Source of the DNA: Enhydrobacter sp.
GTDB taxonomy: Bacteria > Pseudomonadota > Alphaproteobacteria > Reyranellales > Reyranellaceae
Direction: 5' to 3'
Assembly (NCBI RefSeq): GCF_030246845.1
Contig: NZ_CP126889.1
Span: forward strand, 2,909,001-2,973,000
Length of the DNA: 64,000 nucleotides
This document shows positions 22,152 to 31,749 of this stretch, piece by piece (position 1 is the first letter of the stretch; each line of letters begins with the position of its first letter). Made by a program: the position numbers and the translations under genes. Below the pieces are notes generated by a model. That model was not told the origin of the DNA. It saw nothing but the letters and a program-made list of their open reading frames with translations, and ran no database searches.

Positions 22152-23612
<1,461 letters not shown>

Positions 23613-23616
23613 GCCG

Positions 23617-24030
23617 ATGGCCAAGATTTCCTTCCGGCTCGTGATGCCCGAACGCGAGCTGCTTGCCACCGAGGCCGACATGGTCGTGGTGCCGGGCAGC
23701 GAAGGCGACTTCGGCGTCCTGCACGGTCATGCCCCGCTGATCTCGACCGTCCGTCCCGGCGTGCTCGAGGTGCTGCAGGGCAACAAGGTCGAACAGCGCT
23801 TCATCGTGGTGGGCGGGTTCGCTGAGGTGACGCCCGAGCGCTGCACGGTGCTGGCCGACGAGGCGATCCCGTTCGCCGAGGTCACGGCCGAGCAGCTCGC
23901 CGAGCGCGAGCGCGCCGCCGAGCGCGATCTGGTCGATGCGGCGAACGATGCCGAAAAGGCCGCAGCGCAAAAGGATCTCGCAGTTGCAAAAGACCTGAGA
24001 CGGGCGCAGGCCTACTACGCCAACCGCTAG
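23617..24030 (+). CDS. atpC: ATP synthase F1 epsilon subunit
   Basis: The 137-aa epsilon subunit, part of the rotor and an inhibitor of ATP hydrolysis. The N-terminal beta-sandwich shows VVPGSEGDFGVLHGHAPLIS and FIVVGGFAEVTPERCTVLAD. A C-terminal helical part follows with an alternating Ala/Glu/Arg pattern. It starts 4 bases after atpD and ends the operon. Confidence 0.96.
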   Translation: MAKISFRLVMPERELLATEADMVVVPGSEGDFGVLHGHAPLISTVRPGVLEVLQGNKVEQRFIVVGGFAEVTPERCTVLADEAIPFAEVTAEQLAERERAAERDLVDAANDAEKAAAQKDLAVAKDLRRAQAYYANR

Positions 24031-24071
24031 ATCTCGTTCTCGACGCGAAATAATCTGTCAAACTGTCCCAT

Positions 24072-24093
24072 GTCCGGCCATTGAAAGCCGGAC
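24072..24093 (+). terminator. Hairpin after atpC, possible weak terminator
   Basis: GTCCGGC (24072-24078) pairs perfectly with GCCGGAC (24087-24093) around an 8-base loop. No T-run follows, so this is not a standard intrinsic terminator. It may mark the end of the atp transcript or protect its 3' end. Confidence 0.35.
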
Positions 24094-24143
24094 GGCGGGC
24101 CGCTTTATTACAGTTGGACGACGGTCGCCGAGGGCGTTGAACC

Positions 24144-24962
24144 ATGGGTAACTGGACACTCGATTCGATCGCTTGGGATCGCTTCGATGCCGCGAAGGTC
24201 GATCCGGAGATCCTGCGCAACATCAAGGCCGCCGCCATGGTCGAGCGCAACGGCGTCGATTACGGCATCTACCTCGGCCGTGTGTTCGCCAGCGACCCGC
24301 CCTTCGTCGAGGATGTGAACCGGTGGGCCACGGAAGAGATCCAGCATGGCCTGGCGCTCGGCCGCTGGGCGCAGCTTGCCGATCCCGCCTGGGACTTCGA
24401 GGCGGCCTTCGAGCGTTTTCGCAAGGGTTACCGGTTGCCGCTCGAGGCGACGGCCTCGGTGCGCGGCAGCCAGGCGGGCGAGATGATGGCGCGCTGCATC
24501 GTCGAGACCGGCACCAGCTCCTATTACAGCGCACTCAGGGACGCGACCGAAGAGCCGGTACTGAAGCAGATTTGCGCCAAGATCGCGGCCGACGAGTTCC
24601 GTCACTACAAGCTCTTCTACGATCATCTCCGGCGTTGCCTGGAGCGCGACCGGCTGAGCCGATGGGGCCGCCTGCGCATTGGCTGGATGCGGCTGGCCGA
24701 GAGCGAGGACGACGAGCTCGCCTATGCCTATTTCGCCGCCAATGCGCCGGCCGACGCGGTCTATGATCGCAAGCGCTCCATGCAGGCCTATGCGCGGCGC
24801 GCCTATCCGCTCTATCGGCCGACCCATGTGCAGCGCGCAATGGCGATGGTGCTGAAGGCGGTGGGCCTTGCACCGCAGGGACGTCTCAATGCCCTCCTGA
24901 CCCGCGCCGGCCTCTGGTTCCTGCGCTGGCGCGCGACCCAGCTCGCTGCCCACGGCGCTTGA
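24144..24962 (+). CDS. Ferritin-like diiron-fold protein
   Basis: A 272-aa protein of the ferritin-like superfamily, resembling acyl-ACP desaturase-type domains. The metal ligand pattern is seen as Glu and His in ATEEIQHGLALGRW, Glu in CIVETGTSSYYSAL and Glu/His in AADEFRHYKLFYDHL. The first Glu is in AAMVERNGVDYG. It has no signal peptide; a hydrophobic aromatic C-terminal helix (AGLWFLRWRATQLA) could touch the membrane. The substrate is unknown: fatty acid desaturation, hydroxylation or iron storage are all possible. It stands alone between the atp operon and a convergent LLM gene. Confidence 0.72.
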   Translation: MGNWTLDSIAWDRFDAAKVDPEILRNIKAAAMVERNGVDYGIYLGRVFASDPPFVEDVNRWATEEIQHGLALGRWAQLADPAWDFEAAFERFRKGYRLPLEATASVRGSQAGEMMARCIVETGTSSYYSALRDATEEPVLKQICAKIAADEFRHYKLFYDHLRRCLERDRLSRWGRLRIGWMRLAESEDDELAYAYFAANAPADAVYDRKRSMQAYARRAYPLYRPTHVQRAMAMVLKAVGLAPQGRLNALLTRAGLWFLRWRATQLAAHGA

Positions 24963-24977
24963 CGCTGGCGGACCAGC

Positions 24978-25832
24978 TCAGGCCGCTACTTCCTTGAAGC
25001 GCCGCAAGGTCTCGATCTGCTGATCGAGCGTCGGCATCCGGTACATCGGATAGAGCATCACCATCTGGGCGCCGAGCCGTTTCCAGCCTTGAGCCGCTGC
25101 CGCCCAGAGCTGCGGGTCGGGGTCGTTCATGCGCAACCAGCCCTCGAGCCCGAAGGCCGCGGGGTCGCGCCCGAACACCTTCAGATGCTCGCGCAGCATC
25201 GCGAGCTTTGCCTCCGCCTGCTGGTCGGGAGCCATGATCGGCATCCAGCCGTCGCCGAGACGGGCTGCCCGCTTGACGACGGAGTCAGACGATCCGCCGA
25301 ACCAGATCGGGATCGGGCGCTGAACCGGGACGGGAAGCAGATTGACGTCGACCAGGGTATGAAACCGGCCGTTGAAGGTGACCAGATCCTCGGTCCACAG
25401 GCGTCGCATCACCTCGATCTGCTCGGCTTGCCGCGCACCGCGTGTCTTCCAGTCGGCGCCGAGCGCCTCGTACTCGACATGGTTCCAGCCGACGCCGATT
25501 CCCAATCGCAACCGGCCGCCGCTCAGGATGTCGACCTCGGCCGCCTGCTTGGCGACCACGCCGGTCTGGCGCTGCGGCAGGATGAGCACCCCGCTGCACA
25601 GCTTGATGGTCCTGGTCGCGGCGGCGAGAAAGGCCATCGTCGTGAAGGTCTCGTGGAAGGGATCGGTCTCGCTGTAGAGAGGCTTCCAGTCACCGCGCGC
25701 CGCCGCGCCGAAGACATGATCGGCGACCTCGATGCAGTGATAGCCGAGATCCTCCGCAGCCTGCGCCCAATCGCGGATCCTCGCTGGGTCGGTGCCTATG
25801 TCGCGCGTCGGGAAGAGGGCATTCAGCAGCAT
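24978..25832 (-). CDS. LLM-class flavin/F420-type oxidoreductase
   Basis: A 284-aa luciferase-like monooxygenase superfamily protein. It begins with FPTRDIGTDPARIRDWAQAA, has CSGVLILPQRQTGVVAKQAA and LRLGIGVGWNHVEYEALG, the TIM-barrel signature of TIGR03619-type F420-dependent oxidoreductases. Cofactor (F420 or FMN) and substrate cannot be told from sequence. It follows rppH by 25 bases on the same strand and may be the last gene of the long minus-strand operon. Confidence 0.85.
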   Translation of the reverse strand: MLLNALFPTRDIGTDPARIRDWAQAAEDLGYHCIEVADHVFGAAARGDWKPLYSETDPFHETFTTMAFLAAATRTIKLCSGVLILPQRQTGVVAKQAAEVDILSGGRLRLGIGVGWNHVEYEALGADWKTRGARQAEQIEVMRRLWTEDLVTFNGRFHTLVDVNLLPVPVQRPIPIWFGGSSDSVVKRAARLGDGWMPIMAPDQQAEAKLAMLREHLKVFGRDPAAFGLEGWLRMNDPDPQLWAAAAQGWKRLGAQMVMLYPMYRMPTLDQQIETLRRFKEVAA

Positions 25833-25857
25833 CGATGACTCCTGTGCGAGGGACCAG

Positions 25858-26328
25858 CTAGGAAATCAGGTCGGCGAATTCCTTCAGCACCGCTTCATAG
25901 ACCGGCCGCTTGAAGGGGACGATCCAGTCGAGCAGCGCGCCGGGATCGGCCCACTGCCAGGCGTCGAACTCGTGGTCGTGGGCGCGGATGTCGATATCGG
26001 CGTCGGTGCCGGTGAAGGCGAGCGCGAACCATTTTTGCGCCTGGCCGCGCCACCGCCCCTTCCAGCGTCCGGCATCGACCTCGGGCGGGAAGTCGTAGGT
26101 GAGCCAATCCCGGCTCTCGCGCAGCAGCAGGGCCCGCGTCGTGCCGACTTCCTCCGCAAGCTCGCGACAGGCCGCCTCGACCGGGCTCTCGCCGCGATCG
26201 ACGCCGCCCTGCGGCATCTGCCAGGCGCCGGGCATGCCGGCGCGCTCGCCGACGAAGATGCGGCGGTCGGGGCCGATCAGCATCAACCCGACATTGGGGC
26301 GGTAGGAAGGGGGGACGCCGTCGCGCAT
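25858..26328 (-). CDS. rppH: RNA pyrophosphohydrolase
   Basis: A 156-aa Nudix hydrolase that removes pyrophosphate from the 5' end of mRNA and so triggers decay; relatives also act on diadenosine polyphosphates. It starts MRDGVPPSYRPNVGLMLI, and the Nudix box is GGVDRGESPVEAACRELAEE with VGTT following. RESRDWLTYDFPPEV and WADPGALLDWIVPFKRPVY are typical of alphaproteobacterial RppH. Its ATG overlaps the stop of the upstream divergent polysaccharide deacetylase gene by one base. Confidence 0.93.
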   Translation of the reverse strand: MRDGVPPSYRPNVGLMLIGPDRRIFVGERAGMPGAWQMPQGGVDRGESPVEAACRELAEEVGTTRALLLRESRDWLTYDFPPEVDAGRWKGRWRGQAQKWFALAFTGTDADIDIRAHDHEFDAWQWADPGALLDWIVPFKRPVYEAVLKEFADLIS

Positions 26329-27452
26329 CACGGCCGAAGCTGGTCGGGTTGTTCGCGCAGCCGCGCCATGCAGGCCGGGCGGCACTCGAAATGGCCGATG
26401 ATCGGCACGAACGACACGGCGTTCTGATGGGCCAGCCGCTTGTGCCACGCCACGATAGCGTCGATTGCCGCATCGCCCGGCTGCAGCACGCCGAAGTCGT
26501 GCCGCGGCGGGCGGCCGGGCCAGGCCTCGCTGGTCCATTCGGCCAGCCGGTCGAGATTGCCGTCCAGGCCGTCGCGCGCCAGCTTGTAGTCGAGCACCGT
26601 CGAGGTGCGGGCATAGCCGACGCCGAAGTCGGTCGCGAGGCGATACATGGCGGTGGGCGTCGGTCCCGGATTGATCTCGATCAGGCCGAGGCCGCGATCG
26701 GCGATCTCCTGCACCAGCGGCCGCGCGATCGCCTCGGACTGCGACACCGGTCCCGGCGTCGGCATGACGAAGCCGACATAGCCTTCGCCGCGGGCCATCG
26801 CCTCCCTCAGCCGCGCGACATTCTCCGCGCCGTCCGCCTTGGGAGAGATGGATCGGATGCCGCGCTCGCCGAGACCCTCGGGATCCTCCACCGGCATCAT
26901 CAAATAAGTCTCGTGGTTATGGGCATGGGCCCGCTTCATCCAGCGCGGCAGGTCGGGCGTTCCGGGCAGGAAGGCCAGGCTGACCTCGCCGGGCAGCTCG
27001 TCGATCACCCGTGTCATGAGCGCCTCGTCGGCGCCGACATTGATCATCAGGAGGCCGACCCGCGCCGCCGGACCGGCGGGATCGTAGCGGCGGGCGTAGG
27101 CGATCCAGGGCATCCAGCCGTCGAACGAGATCTTGGGCAGGCGCAGGCCGTCCGACGTCACCTCCACCATGTCGTCGCGCTCGGCGAGCGTCAGCCTTCG
27201 GAAGTCGAGAGCGTGCGGGCGCCGGAACGGAAGCTTCAGCGAGCCGGCCGGCCGCGCCTGGGTTGGCGTCGGCGCCGCAGCGGCGGCCTCCTCGACCAGG
27301 GGCGGCGGCCTGTCGACCTGGAGATAGACAAGCCCGGCGCAGGCGGCCGTCAGCCCGATTACCAGGCCATAGGCGGCAACCGGTCCGCTCGGCAGACCCT
27401 TCGGGAGGCGCCAGCGGACGAACGCCTTGGCGCGCTCCGGCTCGTCCGCCAT
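26328..27452 (-). CDS. Divergent polysaccharide deacetylase family protein (YibQ-like)
   Basis: A 374-aa protein of the divergent polysaccharide deacetylase (DUF610/YibQ) family. After a basic N-terminus there is one membrane segment, VAAYGLVIGLTAACAGLVYL, then a Pro/Ala-rich linker and a periplasmic NodB-like barrel with LMINVGADEALMTRVIDELP, VSLAFLPGTPDLPRWMKRA and NHETYLMMPVEDPE. The family lacks the usual metal site of deacetylases; its activity is unknown. It lies between ctpA and rppH, the order found widely in alphaproteobacteria. Confidence 0.88.
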   Translation of the reverse strand: MADEPERAKAFVRWRLPKGLPSGPVAAYGLVIGLTAACAGLVYLQVDRPPPLVEEAAAAAPTPTQARPAGSLKLPFRRPHALDFRRLTLAERDDMVEVTSDGLRLPKISFDGWMPWIAYARRYDPAGPAARVGLLMINVGADEALMTRVIDELPGEVSLAFLPGTPDLPRWMKRAHAHNHETYLMMPVEDPEGLGERGIRSISPKADGAENVARLREAMARGEGYVGFVMPTPGPVSQSEAIARPLVQEIADRGLGLIEINPGPTPTAMYRLATDFGVGYARTSTVLDYKLARDGLDGNLDRLAEWTSEAWPGRPPRHDFGVLQPGDAAIDAIVAWHKRLAHQNAVSFVPIIGHFECRPACMARLREQPDQLRP

Positions 27453-27470
27453 GTCACGCCGGACGCCGCG

Positions 27471-28892
27471 TCAGTTGGCGCGGTTGCTCGCGTAGAGCGA
27501 GATGCCGCGGATCAAGTCGATGGCCCGCATCAACTGATAGTCCTGCACGCCCTCCTTGGGCGGTTCGTTGGGATCGACGCCCGACTCCGACGAGGGCGCC
27601 GGCGCGCCGCCCGGTGCCGCGTTCGGGCCGGACTGCTGTTTGTCGCCCGGCTTGGCCGGCTTGGCATTGGCATCCGGCGCGGCCGGCTTCTTCTCCGTCG
27701 GCTTGTCGATCGGATTGGCGATCGAGCGCCGCAGGTTCTCCTCGCGGAAGCCGGGACGCGACTCGATCGTCTCGACCTTCGACTGCTGGACCTCGATGTC
27801 GGGCTTGATGCCCTCCTTCTGGATCGAGCGGCCCGACGGCGTGAAGTAGAGCGCGGTCGTGAGGCGGATGGCGCCGCCGCCGGTCACCTGCATGATGGTC
27901 TGGACCGAGCCCTTGCCGAAGGTGCGAGTCCCCATGATGATCGCGCGGTGGTGGTCCTGCAGCGCGCCGGCCACGATCTCCGAGGCCGAGGCCGAGCCGC
28001 CGTTCACCAGCACGACGATCGGCAGGCCCTTGGCGACGTCGCCCGGCTTGGCGTTCCAGCGCTGCACATCCTCAGGCTTGCGCGCCTTGACCGAGACGAT
28101 CTCGCCCTTGTCGAGGAAGGCGTCGACCATCGAGATGGCCTGGTCGAGCAGGCCGCCCGGATTGTTGCGCAGATCGATGACGTAGCCCCTGAGCTTGTTG
28201 CCGGCTTCCTTCTTGATGTGGTTCACGGCATCCAGCACGCCCGAGGTGCTCTGCTCGGTGAAGGACGTGACGCGGATATAGCCGACGTCGCCGCCCTCGA
28301 GGTGCCAGCGCGTCGACTTCACCTTGATGTTCTCGCGCGTCAGCGTGACGTCGAACGGCTCCTTGCTGCCGCGCTTCACCGAGAGCTTGATCGAGGAGCC
28401 GATCTTGCCGCGCATCTTCTCGACGGCCTCCTGCAGCGTCAGCCCCTGCACCGGCTGACCGTCGAGCGCGAAGATCAGATCGCCCGACTGCAGGCCCGCC
28501 TTGGAGGCGGGCGTGTCGTCGATCGGCGAGACCACCTTGATGACGCCGTTCTCCATCGTGACCTCGATGCCGAGCCCGCCGAACTCGCCCCGCGTCTGGA
28601 CCTGCATGTCCTTGTAGCTCTTGGGGTTCATGTAGCTCGAGTGGGGGTCGAGCGAGGCCAGCATGCCGTTGATGGCATTCTCGATCAGGGATTTCTCGTC
28701 GACCGGCTCGACGTAGTCGCGACGGACGCGCTCGAGCACGTCGCCGAACAGGTTGAGCTGCTGATAGAGCTCGCTCTTGTCGCTGCCCGGGCCCTTGGTG
28801 CCGGGCTTGTCCTGCGCCGAGGCGGGCACGATGGCCGGCACGGTGAGGAACGCCAGGGTCGCGGCGATGGAGACGAAGCGCAAGCGGGTCAT
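27471..28892 (-). CDS. ctpA: Carboxy-terminal processing peptidase, S41 family
   Basis: A 473-aa periplasmic serine protease. The start is set at ATG 28892, giving the signal peptide MTRLRFVSIAATLAFLTVPA ending near PASAQ. A PDZ domain (about residues 90-175) contains GLGIEVTMENGVIKVVSPID. The protease core has the Ser of NGGSASASEIVAGALQ and the Lys of GTRTFGKGSVQT, the Ser/Lys dyad of CtpA. A Pro/Ala-rich tail follows from about residue 400. CtpA enzymes trim periplasmic and cell-wall enzymes. The M23 peptidase/EnvC gene often found just upstream is absent here. Confidence 0.94.
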   Translation of the reverse strand: MTRLRFVSIAATLAFLTVPAIVPASAQDKPGTKGPGSDKSELYQQLNLFGDVLERVRRDYVEPVDEKSLIENAINGMLASLDPHSSYMNPKSYKDMQVQTRGEFGGLGIEVTMENGVIKVVSPIDDTPASKAGLQSGDLIFALDGQPVQGLTLQEAVEKMRGKIGSSIKLSVKRGSKEPFDVTLTRENIKVKSTRWHLEGGDVGYIRVTSFTEQSTSGVLDAVNHIKKEAGNKLRGYVIDLRNNPGGLLDQAISMVDAFLDKGEIVSVKARKPEDVQRWNAKPGDVAKGLPIVVLVNGGSASASEIVAGALQDHHRAIIMGTRTFGKGSVQTIMQVTGGGAIRLTTALYFTPSGRSIQKEGIKPDIEVQQSKVETIESRPGFREENLRRSIANPIDKPTEKKPAAPDANAKPAKPGDKQQSGPNAAPGGAPAPSSESGVDPNEPPKEGVQDYQLMRAIDLIRGISLYASNRAN

Positions 28893-29022
28893 TGGGGAGC
28901 CTTTGCAAAACGACGCCCACCGGCAGCCGGTCGGGCACACGGGATCAACGGGCGTGGGGCGGGAGGATACCCGCCCGTCTTTGGCGGGATCAAGGCGACG
29001 AGCGGCCCCGGCACCTTCACAT

Positions 29023-30618
29023 TCACGCCAAGGCCGCGGCCGCTCGATGCGGCACGGCGAGGACCGCCGGCCGGGACGCTTCCGACAGAAGCGAATGGCC
29101 GGTCATCTCCGACGGCTGCGCCACGCCCATCAGCGCCAGCATGGTGGGCGCAATATCGGCCAGCTTGCCGTCGCCCAGCGAGCGGACGTTGGCGGGACCG
29201 TTGAACAGCAGGGCAGGGACACGGTTGAGGGTGTGCTGGGTGTGCTTCTGGCCGGTCGCCTCGTCGAACATCTGCTCGGCGTTGCCATGGTCGGCCGTGA
29301 CCAGCAGCACGCCGCCCGCCTTCCGGACCGCCTCCATGAGCCGCCCCAGGCAGGCATCGATGGCCTCGACCGCCTTGACGGCGGCGGCAAGCTCACCCGA
29401 ATGGCCGACCATGTCGGAGTTGGCGTAGTTCACCACGATCAGGTCGAACTTGCCCGAGCCGATCGCCGCCACGAGCTTGTCGGTCACCTCGGGCGCGCTC
29501 ATCTCGGGCTTGAGGTCGTAGGTCTGAACCTTCGGCGAGGGCACGAGAATGCGCTCCTCGCCCTCGAACTGCCGCTCCTCGCCACCGTTGAAGAAGAAGG
29601 TGACGTGCGCGTACTTCTCGGTCTCGGCAATGCGGAGCTGCCTGAGGCCGGCGCGCGATACCGTCTCGCCCAGCCCCATCCGGATGGTGAGAGGCGGAAA
29701 GAGGGTCTTCAGGAACTCGTTGAGCGCCGCCGAATATTCGACCATGCCGACGGCGTCCGCGAGCTTCACCGTGCGGTTGCGCCTGAAGCCGTCGAACATC
29801 GGGTCGACCAGCGCCGTCAGGATCTCGCGGGCACGGTCGGCGCGGTAGTTGAACATCAGGATGGCGTCGCCGTCCTTCATGCCCTCGTAACCGTCGATCA
29901 CCGTGGGCTCGACGAACTCGTCGTTCTTGTCCGCGGCGTAGCCCTTGTCGACCGCCTCGTCGGCGGTCTTCGCCGTCTGCTTGCCCCTGGCGTCGACCAG
30001 CGCATCGTAGGCCGCGTTCACGCGGTCCCAGCGCTTGTCGCGGTCCATGGCGTAGAAGCGGCCGGTCACCGTGGCGAAGCGGATCGGCAGGCCCTGCTTC
30101 AGGCCGGCCTCGATCTCCTTCAGGCAGTCGTGCGCGCTGCGCGGCGGCATGTCGCGGCCGTCGAGGAAGGCGTGGATCCAGACCGTGACCCCGGCGGTCG
30201 CGATCAGATTGGCAAGGGCGACCAGGTGGTCCTGATGCGCATGCACCCCGCCCGGCGAGGCCAAGCCCATGAGATGGCAGGCGTGGCCGGTCTTCTTGAG
30301 GCCGGCGATCAGATCGGTCAGGATCTCGTTCTTCGCCAGCGCACCGGTCTCGATCGCCTTGTCGATGCGCGGCTGGTCGGGCACGGCCACCCGGCCGGCG
30401 CCGAGGTTCATGTGGCCGACCTCGGAATTGCCCATCTGGCCCTTGGGCAGGCCGACGAATGTCTCGGACGCATCGATCAGGCCCTGCGGGCAGGTGGCGA
30501 TCAGCCGGTCGTAGTTGGGCGTCCTCGCATCGAGGATGGCATTGTCGCGCGGATCGGTGCGGAAGCCCCAGCCGTCCAGGATGCAGAGGACGGCGGGGCG
30601 GGGGCGGGACTCGGGCAT
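29023..30618 (-). CDS. gpmI: 2,3-bisphosphoglycerate-independent phosphoglycerate mutase
   Basis: A 531-aa glycolytic enzyme interconverting 3- and 2-phosphoglycerate using manganese. The start is ATG 30618, which shares bases with the stop of the upstream gene (TGATG). VLCILDGWGFR holds the first metal ligand, the phosphorylated Ser is in GQMGNSEVGHMNLGAG, and HDCLKEIEAGLKQ, DGRDMPPRS and VTADHGNAEQMFDE belong to the phosphatase and transferase domains. Full length. Confidence 0.96.
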   Translation of the reverse strand: MPESRPRPAVLCILDGWGFRTDPRDNAILDARTPNYDRLIATCPQGLIDASETFVGLPKGQMGNSEVGHMNLGAGRVAVPDQPRIDKAIETGALAKNEILTDLIAGLKKTGHACHLMGLASPGGVHAHQDHLVALANLIATAGVTVWIHAFLDGRDMPPRSAHDCLKEIEAGLKQGLPIRFATVTGRFYAMDRDKRWDRVNAAYDALVDARGKQTAKTADEAVDKGYAADKNDEFVEPTVIDGYEGMKDGDAILMFNYRADRAREILTALVDPMFDGFRRNRTVKLADAVGMVEYSAALNEFLKTLFPPLTIRMGLGETVSRAGLRQLRIAETEKYAHVTFFFNGGEERQFEGEERILVPSPKVQTYDLKPEMSAPEVTDKLVAAIGSGKFDLIVVNYANSDMVGHSGELAAAVKAVEAIDACLGRLMEAVRKAGGVLLVTADHGNAEQMFDEATGQKHTQHTLNRVPALLFNGPANVRSLGDGKLADIAPTMLALMGVAQPSEMTGHSLLSEASRPAVLAVPHRAAAALA

Positions 30619-31217
30619 CACGACGCTTTCGGCAGGCTGGGGGGCCGCGCGCGCTCGACCGAGTTGAACTTGTTCGGGCAATGCAGATCGCGCGGATCGA
30701 TGTTGGGGTTCTGGTCGGGAATCTCGATGGCGCAGAACACGAACTCGCCGCGCGGCTCGCCGTCGATCGTGATGTCGTAGGTATAGGTGCCCGGCGGATC
30801 GCCCGGGATGATGCACCAGGAGCGCTGCAGCACGCCGTCCTGCACGACCTCGCGCATGCGCGTCGTCGCCTTGGTCTTGTCCGGGCTCACCTCGGTCTCG
30901 GGGCCGGCGATGACCTGCTCGGCGGGCTTGGAGGTCGTCAGCACCTCGGTCAGCGACACGGTGCGGGTCGGGCCGCCGAGATACATGCGCCAGCCGAAGC
31001 AGGCGCGGTTGAAGAGCAGCGGGATGGCGTTGGTCTCGTAGTTGCGCTGCTTGCCGTCCTCACCGGTGATCGACACGTAGGGGATGCTGCGCACGGGCTT
31101 GGTCACGGAGGGCGGCGTATCCGCGGCCGGGGTCTGCTGGGCGACCGATGCCGTCGACAGCGTCGCCGCGGCGAGCGCGACGAGGGCGGCGGCAGACCGG
31201 GGGAGAAGCGGATGCAT
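30618..31217 (-). CDS. Exported hypothetical protein
   Basis: A 199-aa protein I do not recognise. ATG 31217 gives a signal peptide, MHPLLPRSAAALVALAAATL, with cleavage near SVAQQ; a longer start at 31277 would bury it. The mature part has two Cys-containing blocks, NRACFGWRMYLGGP and RSWCIIPGDPPGTYTYDI, and ends with LHCPNKFNSVERARP, looking like a small beta-rich periplasmic domain. It sits between rlmH and gpmI, translationally coupled to gpmI, an uncommon insertion in this conserved block. Confidence 0.7.
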   Translation of the reverse strand: MHPLLPRSAAALVALAAATLSTASVAQQTPAADTPPSVTKPVRSIPYVSITGEDGKQRNYETNAIPLLFNRACFGWRMYLGGPTRTVSLTEVLTTSKPAEQVIAGPETEVSPDKTKATTRMREVVQDGVLQRSWCIIPGDPPGTYTYDITIDGEPRGEFVFCAIEIPDQNPNIDPRDLHCPNKFNSVERARPPSLPKAS

Positions 31218-31286
31218 GGAGCCAATGTAGCCCGGGTTTTTCGTCAGAACAGAGGCAAAATCGCCGCCAATTCTCATGCCCGATGA

Positions 31287-31745
31287 CTAAGCCCGGTGAT
31301 AGGGATGGCCGGCCAGGAGCTGCTGGCTGCGGTAGATCTGCTCGGCCAGCATTGCCCGGGCGAGCTGATGCGGCCAGGTCATGGCGCCGAAGGACAGGAC
31401 CAAAGAGGCCTTTTCCAGCAGCGCCTCGGCATGCCCGTCGGCGCCGCCGATCAGGAATGCGACGTCGGACACTGACTCGTCGCGCCAGCGGCCGAGCCGG
31501 CGGGCGAAGGCCTCGCTGTCCATCTGCCGCCCGCGCCGGTCGAGCGCGACCAGGACCGCTGCCCGCGGCGCGGCCGCCAGCAGGAGCTCGCCTTCGCGGC
31601 GCATCAGCTCGGCAGCGGGCAGCTTGCGCTTCTCCTCGAGCTCGCGCAGCACGAGCGGCCAGCGGATGCGGCTGGCATAGTGGTCGTAGAGATCGCGCTC
31701 GGGGCCGCGTCCGGCGCGGCCGATGGCGGCGATGGTGATCTTCAC
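31287..31745 (-). CDS. rlmH: 23S rRNA pseudouridine-1915 N3-methyltransferase
   Basis: A 152-aa SPOUT-class methyltransferase that modifies pseudouridine 1915 of 23S rRNA in the assembled ribosome. It starts at GTG 31745 (VKITIAAIGRAGRGPE), 4 bases after the rsfS stop. LIGGADGHAEALLEKA forms the knot's SAM site and the C-terminus MLAEQIYRSQQLLAGHPYH is the family signature. Part of the nadD-rsfS-rlmH ribosome/NAD block. Confidence 0.95.
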   Translation of the reverse strand: MKITIAAIGRAGRGPERDLYDHYASRIRWPLVLRELEEKRKLPAAELMRREGELLLAAAPRAAVLVALDRRGRQMDSEAFARRLGRWRDESVSDVAFLIGGADGHAEALLEKASLVLSFGAMTWPHQLARAMLAEQIYRSQQLLAGHPYHRA

Positions 31746-31749
31746 GGCC

